DNA from: Alphaproteobacteria bacterium
GTDB taxonomy: Bacteria; Pseudomonadota; Alphaproteobacteria; MPNO01; UBA2964
NCBI GenBank assembly: GCA_012103315.1
Contig: WLWZ01000001.1
Location: 744,001-808,000, forward strand
Length of the DNA: 64,000 nt
Reading direction: 5' to 3'
Part shown: positions 34,842 through 44,104 of the stretch, piece by piece
Layout of the letters: every line of letters starts with the position of its first letter
Numbering within the stretch: the stretch's first letter is position 1
Made by a program: the position numbers and the translations under genes
Notes under the pieces: model-generated
Told to the model about the DNA's origin: nothing
Seen by the model: the letters and a program-made list of their open reading frames with translations, nothing else
Database searches by the model: none

Positions 34842-35636
34842 ATGCAACAATATCTAGATCTTATGCGGCTCGTCGTGGAAGAAGGCGCTCACAAGGGTGA
34901 CCGCACCGGGACAGGCACACGCAGTGTATTTGGCCACCAAATGCGGTTTGATCTGTCCGCTGGCTTCCCGTTGGTGACCACCAAAAAATTGCATCTGCGA
35001 TCGATCATCCACGAGCTTTTGTGGTTTCTCGCGGGCGATACAAACATTAAATATCTGAATGAAAATAAGGTCTCAATTTGGGATGAGTGGGCTGATGAGA
35101 ACGGTAATCTTGGTCCTGTGTACGGTGCTCAATGGCGTTCATGGTCAACCGCTGATGGTGGCGCCGTCGACCAGATCAGCCAACTTATTCATGACATTAA
35201 GACCAACCCCGATTCCCGACGATTGATCGTAAGCGCCTGGAATGTTCTCGAAATCGAGAAAATGGCTTTGCCACCTTGCCACTGTTTGTTTCAGTTTTAT
35301 GTGGCAGATGGGAAATTGTCTTGCCAGCTCTATCAACGTAGCGCTGATATTTTCCTCGGCGTTCCTTTCAATATCGCCTCTTATGCGCTCTTCACTTTAA
35401 TGATTGCGCAAGCGACCGGCCTTAAACCCGGTCACTTCGTCCATACTTTTGGCGATGCCCATCTTTATAATAATCATCTGGATCAGGCGGCGGAGCAGTT
35501 GGCACGAGAAACGAGGCCGTTGCCTGAAATGCTTCTGAACCCGGACGTGACGGATATCTTTAAGTTCTCTTATGAAGATTTTGTCCTAGATGGTTACAAT
35601 CCTCATCCACATATCTCAGCGCCTGTGGCAGTCTGA
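34842..35636 (+). CDS. thyA: Thymidylate synthase
   Basis: 264 residues, the standard bacterial length. Visible are the folate/substrate parts [33 protein letters not shown], the catalytic cysteine in [12 protein letters not shown], and [24 protein letters not shown]. It methylates dUMP to dTMP using methylenetetrahydrofolate, giving dihydrofolate. The next gene, folA, recycles the dihydrofolate and starts six bases after the stop, so the pair works as one unit. It is divergent from ssrA. Confidence 0.97.
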   Translation: MQQYLDLMRLVVEEGAHKGDRTGTGTRSVFGHQMRFDLSAGFPLVTTKKLHLRSIIHELLWFLAGDTNIKYLNENKVSIWDEWADENGNLGPVYGAQWRSWSTADGGAVDQISQLIHDIKTNPDSRRLIVSAWNVLEIEKMALPPCHCLFQFYVADGKLSCQLYQRSADIFLGVPFNIASYALFTLMIAQATGLKPGHFVHTFGDAHLYNNHLDQAAEQLARETRPLPEMLLNPDVTDIFKFSYEDFVLDGYNPHPHISAPVAV

Positions 35637-35642
35637 TTGACG

Positions 35643-36152
35643 ATGCGTCTTTCCCTCATTGTTGCCGTCGCTGAAAACGGAGTGATAGGCCGAGATAACG
35701 ATTTACCGTGGAAGCTCTCGGGTGACTTGAAGCGGTTTAAGACGGTGACGATGGGCAAACCTATTGTCATGGGCCGGAAGACATTTGAGTCAATCGGTCG
35801 TCCTTTGCCGGGGCGCGCGAACATTGTTATGACCCGAGATTCTGACTTTTCAGCTGATGGTATCAACGTGGTACACGATATTGCGAGTGCCGTGGCGGTC
35901 GGAGAAAATGCTGCCAAGGAAAGTGGTGTCGAGGAAATTATGGTGATCGGTGGTGCAAACATATATGCCGCGACACTAGCTGCGGCAGATCGCTTGTATG
36001 TCACCGAAGTTCACAGTGTGATCGAAGGCGATGTTCGGTTTCCAGATATCGACAACGAAATTTGGACGGAAATTTCGCGCGAACACCGCAAGGCTAGCCC
36101 TGGAGAAACCTGTGACTACAGCTTTGTGCAATATGACCGTTGTACGGCGTAA
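35643..36152 (+). CDS. folA: Dihydrofolate reductase
   Basis: 169 residues from the ATG at 35643 (a TTG at 35637 is less likely). It has VAVAENGVIGRDNDLPWKLSGDLKRFK, the family's N-terminal substrate site, followed by GRKTFESIGRPLPGRANIVMTRD (NADPH binding) and IGGANIYAATL. It reduces dihydrofolate to tetrahydrofolate and is the target of trimethoprim. It is co-transcribed with thyA. Confidence 0.96.
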   Translation: MRLSLIVAVAENGVIGRDNDLPWKLSGDLKRFKTVTMGKPIVMGRKTFESIGRPLPGRANIVMTRDSDFSADGINVVHDIASAVAVGENAAKESGVEEIMVIGGANIYAATLAAADRLYVTEVHSVIEGDVRFPDIDNEIWTEISREHRKASPGETCDYSFVQYDRCTA

Positions 36153-36251
36153 CACATCACCGTTACTGGCCCTCTAAATTATAATCTGTTAACAAATTCC
36201 GGTAACCATTGGAGTCACTTTAAGTTTCACGTGATATTGGGGGGTTGGGCA

Positions 36252-36779
36252 ATGCGATCCATCCTATCAAGGGTCGTTTTAGGAGGCTGTCTGCTGTTAG
36301 TTAGCAGCTGGAGTGCTGCGGCCATCGCCGGCCAGACTGCACGCCTTTCTTTGCCCAAAGCAGATCGTGTCATTGTTTTGAAATCTGAGCGTCGATTGGT
36401 CCTGATGAAGGGCGATTTTGTCTTGAAGGTGTTTCCGGTCGCCCTGGGCCGCTACCCCAAAGGTCATAAGCAATACCAGGGGGATGCGAAAACACCAGAG
36501 GGCGAATACCTCCTCGATTTCAAACTCAAGAACAGCCAGTTTTATCGGGCAATTAGAGTGAACTACCCAAATGCCAGAGATAAAGCGAGGGCGCGGGCGT
36601 TGGGTAAAGACCCCGGCGGTAAAATCATGATTCACGGTTTGCCCAATAGAATGTCCGCTGACCGTGTCGGTCACCCTTCAATCGATTGGACACAAGGCTG
36701 CATTGCCGTCACTAACCGGCAAATGGATCAAATCTGGAAAATGGTCGATGCCGGAACACCGATCGAAATCCACCCTTAG
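36252..36779 (+). CDS. L,D-transpeptidase family protein (YkuD domain)
   Basis: 175 residues from the ATG at 36252, preceded by a G-rich stretch that can serve as ribosome binding site. A signal peptide (about 1-28, ending AAAIAG) is followed by the YkuD domain: VIVLKSERRLVLMKGDFVLKVFPVALGR, DAKTPEGEYLLD, the His in IMIHGLPN and the catalytic cysteine in WTQGCIAVTN. Such periplasmic enzymes form 3-3 peptidoglycan crosslinks or attach proteins to the wall. It stands between folA and a convergent gene. Confidence 0.9.
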   Translation: MRSILSRVVLGGCLLLVSSWSAAAIAGQTARLSLPKADRVIVLKSERRLVLMKGDFVLKVFPVALGRYPKGHKQYQGDAKTPEGEYLLDFKLKNSQFYRAIRVNYPNARDKARARALGKDPGGKIMIHGLPNRMSADRVGHPSIDWTQGCIAVTNRQMDQIWKMVDAGTPIEIHP

Positions 36780-36791
36780 CGGTAGATCTTG

Positions 36792-39128
36792 TTAGGCTGC
36801 CGACTTCACAGTCTGCAATGCGCGCCAAACTTTTTCCTGAGTTGCTGGCATTTCAATGGGCGGTGCGCCAACACGGTGTAGTGCATCGTTGATCGCGTTC
36901 ATGACCGCGGGCATCGCACCGACGGTGCCTGCTTCTCCAACGCCTTTAACGCCGAGTGGGTTCCTCGCTGTAGGAACTTCGTTGGCAGCAATATCGAACG
37001 CGCAGAAATCATCAGCGCGCGGCATGCAGTAATCCATGAATGACCCCGTGAGGAGTTGGCCGCTTTCCGGATCATAATGAACGTCTTCCATTAGGATCTG
37101 ACCCGCTCCCTGGACGATGCCGCCATGAACCTGCCCGTCAAACAAAAGCGGATTGAGGATCGTGCCCGCATCATCTACGGCCGTATATTTGACGAGTTCG
37201 ACCTTGCCGGTGTCTGTATCGATTTCAATCTCGGCGAGGTGAACCCCATTTGGGTAGGTTGGTAGCTGGCCTTGGCCCATACCGAACTCACCATGTTCAT
37301 AGAGGCCTGGCTCGATGTCCGCAGGAAGCTTGGGCTTCTGGAAGGCGGTCTTCGCAACTTCTTCCAGTGAAATCGTTTTGTCGGTTCCAGCAACCGTAAA
37401 TGTGCCATCGCCATATTCGATGTCGTCATCGGCCGCTTCGAGCAAATGAGCCGCTATTCGTTTGCCTTTTTCAACGATCTTTTCAGCGGCATTGACGACT
37501 GCGGCGCTCACGAAGACGGCACAACGGGCATTAAAAGTACCGACGCCATGCGCGACCTTATCGGTGTCGCCGAAACGGTATTGGACTTTATCAGTGTTGA
37601 TTCCAAGGCTGTCAGCGAGGACCTGTTTAAAGGTGGTGCCATGACCCTGACCGTGATCCATAGCGCCACAAAGCAATGTGATGTTGCCTGATGGGTCGAA
37701 TCTGATTTCCACGTGTTCGAAGTTTGTGCTGGCAACGCCGGTAACTGAGTTCGAAGAGCCCACACCCAAGATTTTGCCGCGGGAAGCACTGTTAACTCTA
37801 CGTTGATCGATGCCGTCATAATCACCTGCCTTCAGGCAATCCTCAAAATTTCGCGGGAAGTCACCGCAATCATAGATGTCACCAAAACAAGTCGTAAACG
37901 GCATTTGGTCGGGGCCAACGGTGTTGCGACGACGCAGTTCAATTGGATCGATCCCCAATTCACGAGCCGCAACGTCGACCATTACCTCAAGGACATAGAC
38001 GGGTTCGGGTTTAGCACCACCGCGATATTGGGCGTTGCCGATCATGTTGGTTAGTCCGCCTGTGACTTTGGCATGGATGGCAGGAATACCATAGACGCCT
38101 GCCAGACCGCCGAGGCCGCCTGTTGCAGTTCTAAGATTACGGTCGTTTCCGAAGTAGGCGCCGATTGGAACCTTTGTATGGGTCCTCAGTCCGAGAAACT
38201 TAAGGTCGGTATCGAGAGCCAATTCGCAATCGACCAAACCACCGCGCGCCTGCTCATCGGTCATGATGCCTTCGGTACGGTCACCGATCCACTTTACGGG
38301 TCTGCTGATTACTTCTGAAGCCCAAAGGGACAGGCTATATTCAGGATGGCAGCCACCTCGGGTGCCAAACCCGCCGCCCATATTGTCGCAAATGACGCGG
38401 AGCTGGGTTTGCGGAATCCCGAAAACTTGGCCAGAAATTTGTTGCCTTATACCATGAACCGATTGGACCGTAGCGCGGAGCGTGTAACGGTCCTCGTAGG
38501 AATCGTAATCGCCGATACAGCCGCGATTTTCCATCGGATTGCCCGTCACACGATTAACGCAAACTCGATGTTTGATGATATGTGCGGCGTTCGACATCGC
38601 AGCATCGGCGGCGGCGGCATCACCTTTTTCAAATGTATAGGCCTCGTTGCTTGGATTGTCGGCCCATATTGCGGGGGCCCCCGGCGCAAAGGCGTCATCC
38701 ACAGACGTCACGACGGGCAGCGCGTCAAAGTCGATCTCGATAAGTTCGGCAGCATCTTTTGCTTGTTCGACGGTTTCTGCCACGATGAAGGCGATTGCTT
38801 CACCGGCATAGCGGACCCGATTCTGCGCTAGCAAAGGCTGCGTGCAGACGAAGCCAGGCGAGCCGTCACTTCGTTTTCCGGGCGCCGCCGGCTTCAATGT
38901 GCCTAAGCCGCGTGCTTTGAGGTCTTCGCCTGTTATAACAGTAAGGACACCTGGAGCAGTCGACGCTGCTGCTGTGTCGATTGACCGAATGTCGGCGTGC
39001 GCCATGGGAGATCTGAACACATAAGCATGCGCTTGCTGAAGGGCGTTTACGTCATCCGTGTAGCGGCCGCGCCCTTGCAGAAGCCTTAGATCCTCTTCAC
39101 GTGGAATAGCTTTGCCAATTTGGTTCAT
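36792..39128 (-). CDS. Molybdenum hydroxylase large subunit (CoxL/XdhA family), orphan
   Basis: 778 residues, the full length of a large molybdopterin-binding subunit. It begins IGKAIPREEDLRLLQGRGRYTDD and has the fold's marks GGGFGTRG, GHGTTFKQVLAD and the active-site Glu in GVKGVGEAG. The motif that defines true CO dehydrogenase (AYRCSFR) is absent; the place reads QYRGGAKPE, closer to the form II type, so CO oxidation is not supported. Enzymes of this family usually need a [2Fe-2S] subunit and an FAD subunit; neither is adjacent. It is the last gene of an operon with mrp/apbC and a metallo-beta-lactamase-fold gene (3 bases between). An aldehyde or N-heterocycle is a possible substrate. Confidence 0.85.
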   Translation of the reverse strand: MNQIGKAIPREEDLRLLQGRGRYTDDVNALQQAHAYVFRSPMAHADIRSIDTAAASTAPGVLTVITGEDLKARGLGTLKPAAPGKRSDGSPGFVCTQPLLAQNRVRYAGEAIAFIVAETVEQAKDAAELIEIDFDALPVVTSVDDAFAPGAPAIWADNPSNEAYTFEKGDAAAADAAMSNAAHIIKHRVCVNRVTGNPMENRGCIGDYDSYEDRYTLRATVQSVHGIRQQISGQVFGIPQTQLRVICDNMGGGFGTRGGCHPEYSLSLWASEVISRPVKWIGDRTEGIMTDEQARGGLVDCELALDTDLKFLGLRTHTKVPIGAYFGNDRNLRTATGGLGGLAGVYGIPAIHAKVTGGLTNMIGNAQYRGGAKPEPVYVLEVMVDVAARELGIDPIELRRRNTVGPDQMPFTTCFGDIYDCGDFPRNFEDCLKAGDYDGIDQRRVNSASRGKILGVGSSNSVTGVASTNFEHVEIRFDPSGNITLLCGAMDHGQGHGTTFKQVLADSLGINTDKVQYRFGDTDKVAHGVGTFNARCAVFVSAAVVNAAEKIVEKGKRIAAHLLEAADDDIEYGDGTFTVAGTDKTISLEEVAKTAFQKPKLPADIEPGLYEHGEFGMGQGQLPTYPNGVHLAEIEIDTDTGKVELVKYTAVDDAGTILNPLLFDGQVHGGIVQGAGQILMEDVHYDPESGQLLTGSFMDYCMPRADDFCAFDIAANEVPTARNPLGVKGVGEAGTVGAMPAVMNAINDALHRVGAPPIEMPATQEKVWRALQTVKSAA

Positions 39129-39131
39129 AAT

Positions 39132-40028
39132 TTATACCGTCCTGTAAGTGGCGGTCTCCATCGGTGTGCCATCGCTAGTTGCGCGCCCGGTTTCTACCAT
39201 ATGTTCTAAATGTGCCAGTACCGACCGTGAGGCTGCACCGTGCATCTTTTCTGGTAAATGTTTGTAGAGTCTTCCAACGATTTCGGGAATGGTATGATGG
39301 CCATTATCCAAACATTTCTGAATTTCGCCCTCACGCATCCGACGGTGATTTCGATAGGCACGCGTAAAGGGTTCGGGGTCTGGAATGGAAGGTCCATGCG
39401 CAGGCCAATAAGTTTTTTCGTCGCGCGCGAGACAGACTTCAAGGCTCGAAAAATACTCCGCCATGTTGCCGTCGGGTGGCGAGACGACCGTGGTATTCCA
39501 GCTCATAATATGGTCGCCAGTAAACAGAATGTCCTCTTCTGCTAGGGCAAAACACATGTGGTTCGACATATGGCCAGGCGTATGGACGGCTTCTAACGAC
39601 CAGCCGTCTCCTTCGACGACTGTCCCGTTTTCCAGCACATGATCCGGGGTGAAATCATATTGAATGGACTCCGCTGTTTTTACGCCAGTTGGGATTTCTC
39701 TTGGGATAGCACCATGAACCTCTCCGCCTAGCTTTTCTTTGAGGGGGGTAACGCCTGGCGAATGGTCGTGATGGGTGTGGGTAACAAGGATGTTTTCGAC
39801 GGTTTCCCTACCCAAGGCTTTGACCAAAGCGGATGTTTGTTCTTCCAGTAGCGGGCCGGGGTCAATAACAGCAACGCGCCCGTGTCCCACGATATATGTA
39901 TTTGTCCCATGGAAAGTGAAGCCACTTGGGTTCCGCGCGACGAGGCGACGAACCAGCGGGGTCACTTGCTGGACTTCGCCATATTCAAACTCCATGCGTT
40001 TGCGGAACGGAATCGTGGCTTCGGTCAT
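39132..40028 (-). CDS. Metallo-beta-lactamase-fold hydrolase (LACTB2-like)
   Basis: 298 residues with the metal-binding THTHHDHSPG (about residue 84), HTPGHMSNHM, TGDHIM and a downstream PAHG histidine, then a C-terminal helical part (MREGEIQKCLDNGHHTIPEIVGRLYK) resembling the winged-helix tail of LACTB2/RNase-type members. It can be a hydrolase of thioesters or RNA; the substrate is not evident. GGAGTAA precedes the ATG. It lies 6 bases after mrp/apbC and 3 bases before the molybdenum-subunit gene, so all three are read together. Confidence 0.87.
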   Translation of the reverse strand: MTEATIPFRKRMEFEYGEVQQVTPLVRRLVARNPSGFTFHGTNTYIVGHGRVAVIDPGPLLEEQTSALVKALGRETVENILVTHTHHDHSPGVTPLKEKLGGEVHGAIPREIPTGVKTAESIQYDFTPDHVLENGTVVEGDGWSLEAVHTPGHMSNHMCFALAEEDILFTGDHIMSWNTTVVSPPDGNMAEYFSSLEVCLARDEKTYWPAHGPSIPDPEPFTRAYRNHRRMREGEIQKCLDNGHHTIPEIVGRLYKHLPEKMHGAASRSVLAHLEHMVETGRATSDGTPMETATYRTV

Positions 40029-40034
40029 AAGGGG

Positions 40035-41159
40035 TTACTCCACAATGATTTCTGGGGCGGTGTGTTGGCCGTCACCGCTTGAAACCTTGGCCCAGAGTTC
40101 ATCTGCAATAGCGTGATAGGCTTTGGCTTGCGGGCTATCCGGGGCGGTCGCGACAATTGGTCGACCAGTATCTGATCCCTCGCGGATCGCCATTTCCAAG
40201 GGAACTTCGCCAAGAAAATCGACGCCCATTTGGGCAGCTGCATTCTTAGCCCCACCATGCGTGAAGATCTCAGATCGTTCCCCACAATGGGGGCACAGAA
40301 AATAGCTCATATTTTCGATGATACCGAGCACGGGCACTTCGACTCGTTTAAACATGTTCAAGCCTTTTCGCGCGTCGAGGAGAGCCAGGTCTTGTGGCGT
40401 GGAGACGATAACGGATCCAGCTAGTGCAACGCGTTGGGCCATTGTGAGCTGCGCATCACCTGTACCGGGTGGCATATCGACTATAAGAACATCTACCTCA
40501 CCCCATTCAACATCGCCCATCATCTGCTCAAGCGCACCCATGACCATGGGGCCACGCCAGATCATCGGGGTGTCCGCGGGCACCATGAAGCCAATCGACA
40601 TGCATTTAAGCCCGTATTTCTCAATCGGCATCAGGCGTTTGCCGTCAGGCGAGTCAGGCTTCTCAGTTATGCCGAGCATTAACGGTAAAGATGGTCCGTA
40701 AATATCGGCGTCTAAAATAGCGGTTCGAAGGCCTTTCTGAGAGAGCGCGAGGGCCAGATTAACAGCAGTCGTGGATTTTCCGACACCACCTTTGCCTGAG
40801 GCAACGGCGATGACGGCGCCAATCTCTTCGAGTAATTTGACTGGTTGCTGAGGTTCACCTTTCCCTGGGGTCGCCTGCGTGGCTGGCTTTTGGGTTGGTT
40901 GTGGTGCTGTAGTCGGTGCGGTTAGGACGGCCGTAACGGATAAAACTCCAGGGATAGCCTTCACGGCTTCCTCAGCAGCTTTACGAATAGGTTCAAGCTT
41001 AGAGCCGCGCTCTGCATCAACTTCGACCGTAAAGCCGACATTGCCGCTTTTGCTGACGACGCCTGTAACCATATTCAAACTGACGATATCCTGGCCTTTA
41101 TCGGGGTCTTGAATAGAGCGCAGCGCGTCAAGAATCTGGGCGTTGCTAATGTCGGCCAT
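40035..41159 (-). CDS. apbC: Mrp/ApbC-type iron-sulfur carrier ATPase
   Basis: 374 residues: an N-terminal DUF59/MIP18 domain (ILDALRSIQDPDKGQDIVSLNMV), a low-complexity Pro/Thr linker (TAPQPTQKPATQATPGKG), then the ParA-like ATPase domain with deviant Walker A GKGGVGKSTTAVNLA, DADIYGPSLPLMLG, and CPHC in MSYFLCPHCGERSEIF, which binds a bridging [4Fe-4S] cluster in the dimer. It carries iron-sulfur clusters to target proteins. It heads the minus-strand operon that ends with the molybdenum large subunit and is divergent from hflK. Confidence 0.93.
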   Translation of the reverse strand: MADISNAQILDALRSIQDPDKGQDIVSLNMVTGVVSKSGNVGFTVEVDAERGSKLEPIRKAAEEAVKAIPGVLSVTAVLTAPTTAPQPTQKPATQATPGKGEPQQPVKLLEEIGAVIAVASGKGGVGKSTTAVNLALALSQKGLRTAILDADIYGPSLPLMLGITEKPDSPDGKRLMPIEKYGLKCMSIGFMVPADTPMIWRGPMVMGALEQMMGDVEWGEVDVLIVDMPPGTGDAQLTMAQRVALAGSVIVSTPQDLALLDARKGLNMFKRVEVPVLGIIENMSYFLCPHCGERSEIFTHGGAKNAAAQMGVDFLGEVPLEMAIREGSDTGRPIVATAPDSPQAKAYHAIADELWAKVSSGDGQHTAPEIIVE

Positions 41160-41258
41160 AAAATCACTCCGGTCTAAAAATCAATAATTTGTGGCAAATG
41201 CAGTATAATCACTGCGTTGCGTTCCAGTTTAAGCTAACATATATACCCCATAGGTCTG

Positions 41259-41276
41259 GTGGCAATGCGCTGCCAC
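41259..41276. repeat. Short inverted repeat in the apbC-hflK intergenic region
   Basis: GTGGCA and TGCCAC flank a 6-base loop, about 23 bases before the hflK ATG and just ahead of its ribosome binding site (AGAGGA). It would form a small hairpin in the hflK leader. It might also be an operator, since the region serves two divergent genes. No partner protein can be named. Confidence 0.3.
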
Positions 41277-41298
41277 AACTTTGAAGAGGACAAACGAT

Positions 41299-42417
41299 AT
41301 GCCTTGGCAACAACAGGGTGGTGGCGGCAATAACGGTGGTGGTGGTCCTTGGGGTAGTGGCCCCAGTGGCGGCGGTTCCGGTGGCGGTACCCAACCCCCT
41401 GATATTGAAGAAATGCTACGTCGTAGTCAGGATCGTTTTAAACAAATGATGCCGGGCGGCCTTGGATCCGCTGCTGGAATCTCGGTTCTCGTCGTTCTGG
41501 CCCTTATTGGCTGGTTGCTGACGGGCATGTATCGCGTGCAACCAGGTGAACAAGGTGTAGAACTTTTGTTTGGCAAGTTTGCAACGCAGACCGGCCCCGG
41601 GCTGCACTTTTGGTTTCCGGCACCAATCGGAACCGTGACCACACCAAATGTTGAGCGGACAAATACAATTTCTATCGGCTTCCGGGGAACTGGTGGTGCG
41701 GGACATTCCGCAGCGATCCGAGATGTTTCCGAGGAAAGCCTTATGCTCACCGGTGATCAGAACATCATCGATATTGATTTTGTTGTGCAATGGCGGATTA
41801 AAAACGCGAAAGACTACCTTTTTAATATTCGTGACCCGCAAGCAACGGCGAAGCTAGCGGCGGAGAGCGCGATCCGCGAGGTTGCAGGCCAGAATACCTT
41901 GGAAGACGTATTGGCAAAAAGACGTCAGGACGTCGAAGTAAAAACGAAGGCTTTGCTCCAGAAAATTCTGGATACTTATAAGGCTGGCATTTTTGTCGCT
42001 GAAGTTAAAATGCAGAAGGTCGATCCGCCGCAGCCGGTTATTGACGCCTTCAATGACGTGCAGCGCGCTAAACAGGATAAAGAGCGGCAGCAGAATGAAG
42101 CTGATGCTTACCTCAATGACATTCTTCCAAAAGCCCAGGGTGAAGCAGCCCGGCTTGTGCAGCAAGCAACGGCGTATCGGGAACAGCTTGTTAAGGAAGC
42201 GGAAGGTGAGGCCAAGAGATTTTTGTCTGTTTACGAAGCTTATAAGACCGGCAAAAAGGTAACCATTCAGCGCCTTTATCTCGAGCGGATGCAGGAAGTG
42301 CTGAAGGACGCCGATAAAATTATTATGGATAGCAAGGGCGGTCAGGGTGTCGTCCCTTACTTGCCATTGCCGGAAATTAAGAAGCGATCCGATCAAAACG
42401 CTCAGGGAGTTCGCTGA
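41299..42417 (+). CDS. hflK: FtsH regulator HflK (SPFH protein)
   Basis: 372 residues from the ATG at 41299 with AGAGGA upstream. It has an N-terminal Gly-rich cytoplasmic stretch (GGGGNNGGGGPWGSG), one membrane segment (AAGISVLVVLALIGWLLTGM, about 57-76), then the SPFH/stomatin domain (VQPGEQGVELLFGKF...PGLHFWFPAP) and a coiled coil (DVQRAKQDKERQQNEADAYLNDILPKAQGEA). With HflC it forms a large periplasmic cage that encloses the FtsH protease and limits its access to membrane substrates. hflC follows after one base. Confidence 0.96.
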   Translation: MPWQQQGGGGNNGGGGPWGSGPSGGGSGGGTQPPDIEEMLRRSQDRFKQMMPGGLGSAAGISVLVVLALIGWLLTGMYRVQPGEQGVELLFGKFATQTGPGLHFWFPAPIGTVTTPNVERTNTISIGFRGTGGAGHSAAIRDVSEESLMLTGDQNIIDIDFVVQWRIKNAKDYLFNIRDPQATAKLAAESAIREVAGQNTLEDVLAKRRQDVEVKTKALLQKILDTYKAGIFVAEVKMQKVDPPQPVIDAFNDVQRAKQDKERQQNEADAYLNDILPKAQGEAARLVQQATAYREQLVKEAEGEAKRFLSVYEAYKTGKKVTIQRLYLERMQEVLKDADKIIMDSKGGQGVVPYLPLPEIKKRSDQNAQGVR

Positions 42418-42418
42418 T

Positions 42419-43300
42419 ATGAATAGAATAATTCTTATAGTCCTGGGTGTTGTAGTCGTCGTTGGCGGTGTCCTGGCGTTTGACGCGATGTATACAGTGC
42501 ATCAGACAAAACATGCGCTAATCTTGCAATTTGGCCGTTATGTGCGAACGGAAAGTAATCCCGGCCTGCATTTCAAAAAGCCGTTTTTGGAAAGCGTGGA
42601 GTATTTTGAAAATCGTCTTCTCGACCTAGACCCTCCTGCACAGGAAGTCGTTTTGGCGGATCAGAAACGCGTCAATGTTGATGCTTTTGTGCGTTACAAA
42701 ATCGTCAATCCGCTAGAGTTTAAGAAAAAGGCTGTGACGCAAACCAACTTTTTGCAGGTTTTTGGCGGTCGATTAAATGCGGCGGTTCGTGCTGAGGTCG
42801 GTCAGATACTACTTGGCGACATGCTTTCTGATAAGCGTGACGACGTCATGGGTCGGATCACGCAACAGATGAAGAGTCAGGCCGCTGATTTCGGTATCGA
42901 AGTGGTTGATGTTCGAATCGGCCGGACGGATTTGCCTCCGGCGACCAGTCAGGCGGTTTATAATCGGATGCGGTCTGAGCGTGTAGAACAGGCTGTTAAA
43001 CTCCGTTCAGAGGGTGCAAAGGTTAAAGCCGAGATCCAGGCCGATGCTGATCGTAGGCGGACAGTCATCCTTGCGGAAGCACGGCGGACCAGCCAGATTC
43101 TTCGTGGTGAGGGGGAGGGTCTCAAGACCAAGCTCCTGAATGATGCATTCGGAAAGGACCCTGAATTCTTTGGGTTCTATCGCAGTATGGAAGCCTACGG
43201 TGAAGCGCTTGGTAACGGCACAACAATGGTGCTGTCACCAGATAGCGAATTCTTCCGCTATTTCAGAAATTTAGGCGGAAAGAATCCAGTCAATAAATAG
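42419..43300 (+). CDS. hflC: FtsH regulator HflC (SPFH protein)
   Basis: 293 residues from the ATG at 42419, one base after the hflK stop. An N-terminal signal anchor (IILIVLGVVVVVGGVLAF) is followed by the SPFH domain (QTKHALILQFGRYVRTESNPGLHFKKPF) and the coiled region with RRTVILAEARRTSQILRGEGE. It acts as the partner of HflK in the FtsH complex at the inner membrane. The C-terminus (SPDSEFFRYFRNL) matches family members. Confidence 0.97.
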   Translation: MNRIILIVLGVVVVVGGVLAFDAMYTVHQTKHALILQFGRYVRTESNPGLHFKKPFLESVEYFENRLLDLDPPAQEVVLADQKRVNVDAFVRYKIVNPLEFKKKAVTQTNFLQVFGGRLNAAVRAEVGQILLGDMLSDKRDDVMGRITQQMKSQAADFGIEVVDVRIGRTDLPPATSQAVYNRMRSERVEQAVKLRSEGAKVKAEIQADADRRRTVILAEARRTSQILRGEGEGLKTKLLNDAFGKDPEFFGFYRSMEAYGEALGNGTTMVLSPDSEFFRYFRNLGGKNPVNK

Positions 43301-43321
43301 TTGGAGTAGGCCCGACACCGG

Positions 43322-43510
43322 ATGTATCCCGACCTGGTGATTGCGTTTGCGCTTGTCTTGGTGATTGAAGGTCTTCTCTACGCGTTATTTCCAGACGCTA
43401 TGAAGCGGATGATGGTGTCGGTGATGTCGATGCCATCGTCTTCCATGCGTTCTGCCGGGCTCCTGGCGGCTATCGTTGGGGTTGGAATCGTATGGTTAAT
43501 ACGGTTGTGA
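43322..43510 (+). CDS. DUF2065 small membrane protein
   Basis: 62 residues with two hydrophobic segments (LVIAFALVLVIEGLLYALF and SAGLLAAIVGVGIVWLIRL) separated by PDAMKRMMVSVMSMP. This is the DUF2065 (YjeT-like) layout, regularly found directly after hflKC in Proteobacteria. It is probably an inner-membrane partner of HflKC or FtsH; the function is unknown. It starts 21 bases after hflC. Confidence 0.9.
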   Translation: MYPDLVIAFALVLVIEGLLYALFPDAMKRMMVSVMSMPSSSMRSAGLLAAIVGVGIVWLIRL

Positions 43511-43606
43511 CAAATTTGAGCCATTGATTGCACAACAGATGTTTTTTCCGGTATCGTCCTAATATTACGCACTAAGTCGCAGGTGTGATAGACGACCGGG
43601 GTTGGC

Positions 43607-44104
43607 ATGAAACGGACGTTGGTAATTGCGGCGGGGTTGGTTCTTGCTGGTTGCAGCAATTTTCCAGCAATCCCGCTATTGAACGAGGAAGATCGTTCGA
43701 AACCCATCATATCAAATGAGGAGAATGCCAGTCGTGGGGATGATGCCACGTCGGTCGCGGGGGGTAGTCTGGCCAACCGGCAGCTGGCGATGCGTATCGC
43801 ACCGGCGCCGAAGCGGAAACCCAAGGTAAAACCAATTGTCCGAATTGAACCAAAAACTTTGGTTGGGCTGACACGAACTCAGGTGCGAGAAATGATGGGC
43901 GCGCCTGTAACAATCGCTGATTCACCGCCTTCAACCGTGTGGAGCTATCGTGCGAAAGGGTGCGCTTTAGATGTTTTTTTCTATTTCGATGTCGGCTCCA
44001 AAACTTTTCGCGCTCTTACATTTGATCTGAAGAACGGCGGAAAAAAGGGGGCGGTCTCCCCAACATGTTTAAGCAGAATAAAGGCGGCAGGAAATGGCAG
44101 TTAA
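43607..44104 (+). CDS. Lipoprotein with BamE/SmpA-like C-terminal domain
   Basis: 165 residues. A short signal peptide ends in a lipobox, LVLAGCSN (Cys 16). A disordered Lys/Pro-rich linker follows (APKRKPKVKPIVRIEP), then a small domain, TLVGLTRTQVREMMGAPVTIADSPPSTVWSYRAKGCALDVFFYF, with the SmpA/OmlA-like pattern (L-G-x-T-x2-x-V...G-x-P...W-Y) and two cysteines that may form a disulfide. The stop lies ten bases inside the response-regulator gene, so the two are coupled. It may serve as an envelope sensor or accessory of the following two-component system; this is inferred from position. Confidence 0.7.
   Translation: MKRTLVIAAGLVLAGCSNFPAIPLLNEEDRSKPIISNEENASRGDDATSVAGGSLANRQLAMRIAPAPKRKPKVKPIVRIEPKTLVGLTRTQVREMMGAPVTIADSPPSTVWSYRAKGCALDVFFYFDVGSKTFRALTFDLKNGGKKGAVSPTCLSRIKAAGNGS

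Noticed and set aside
36792-39128. Aerobic carbon monoxide dehydrogenase large subunit
   Set aside because: The diagnostic AYRCSFR is absent and no CoxM or CoxS genes are adjacent; kept only as a family member.
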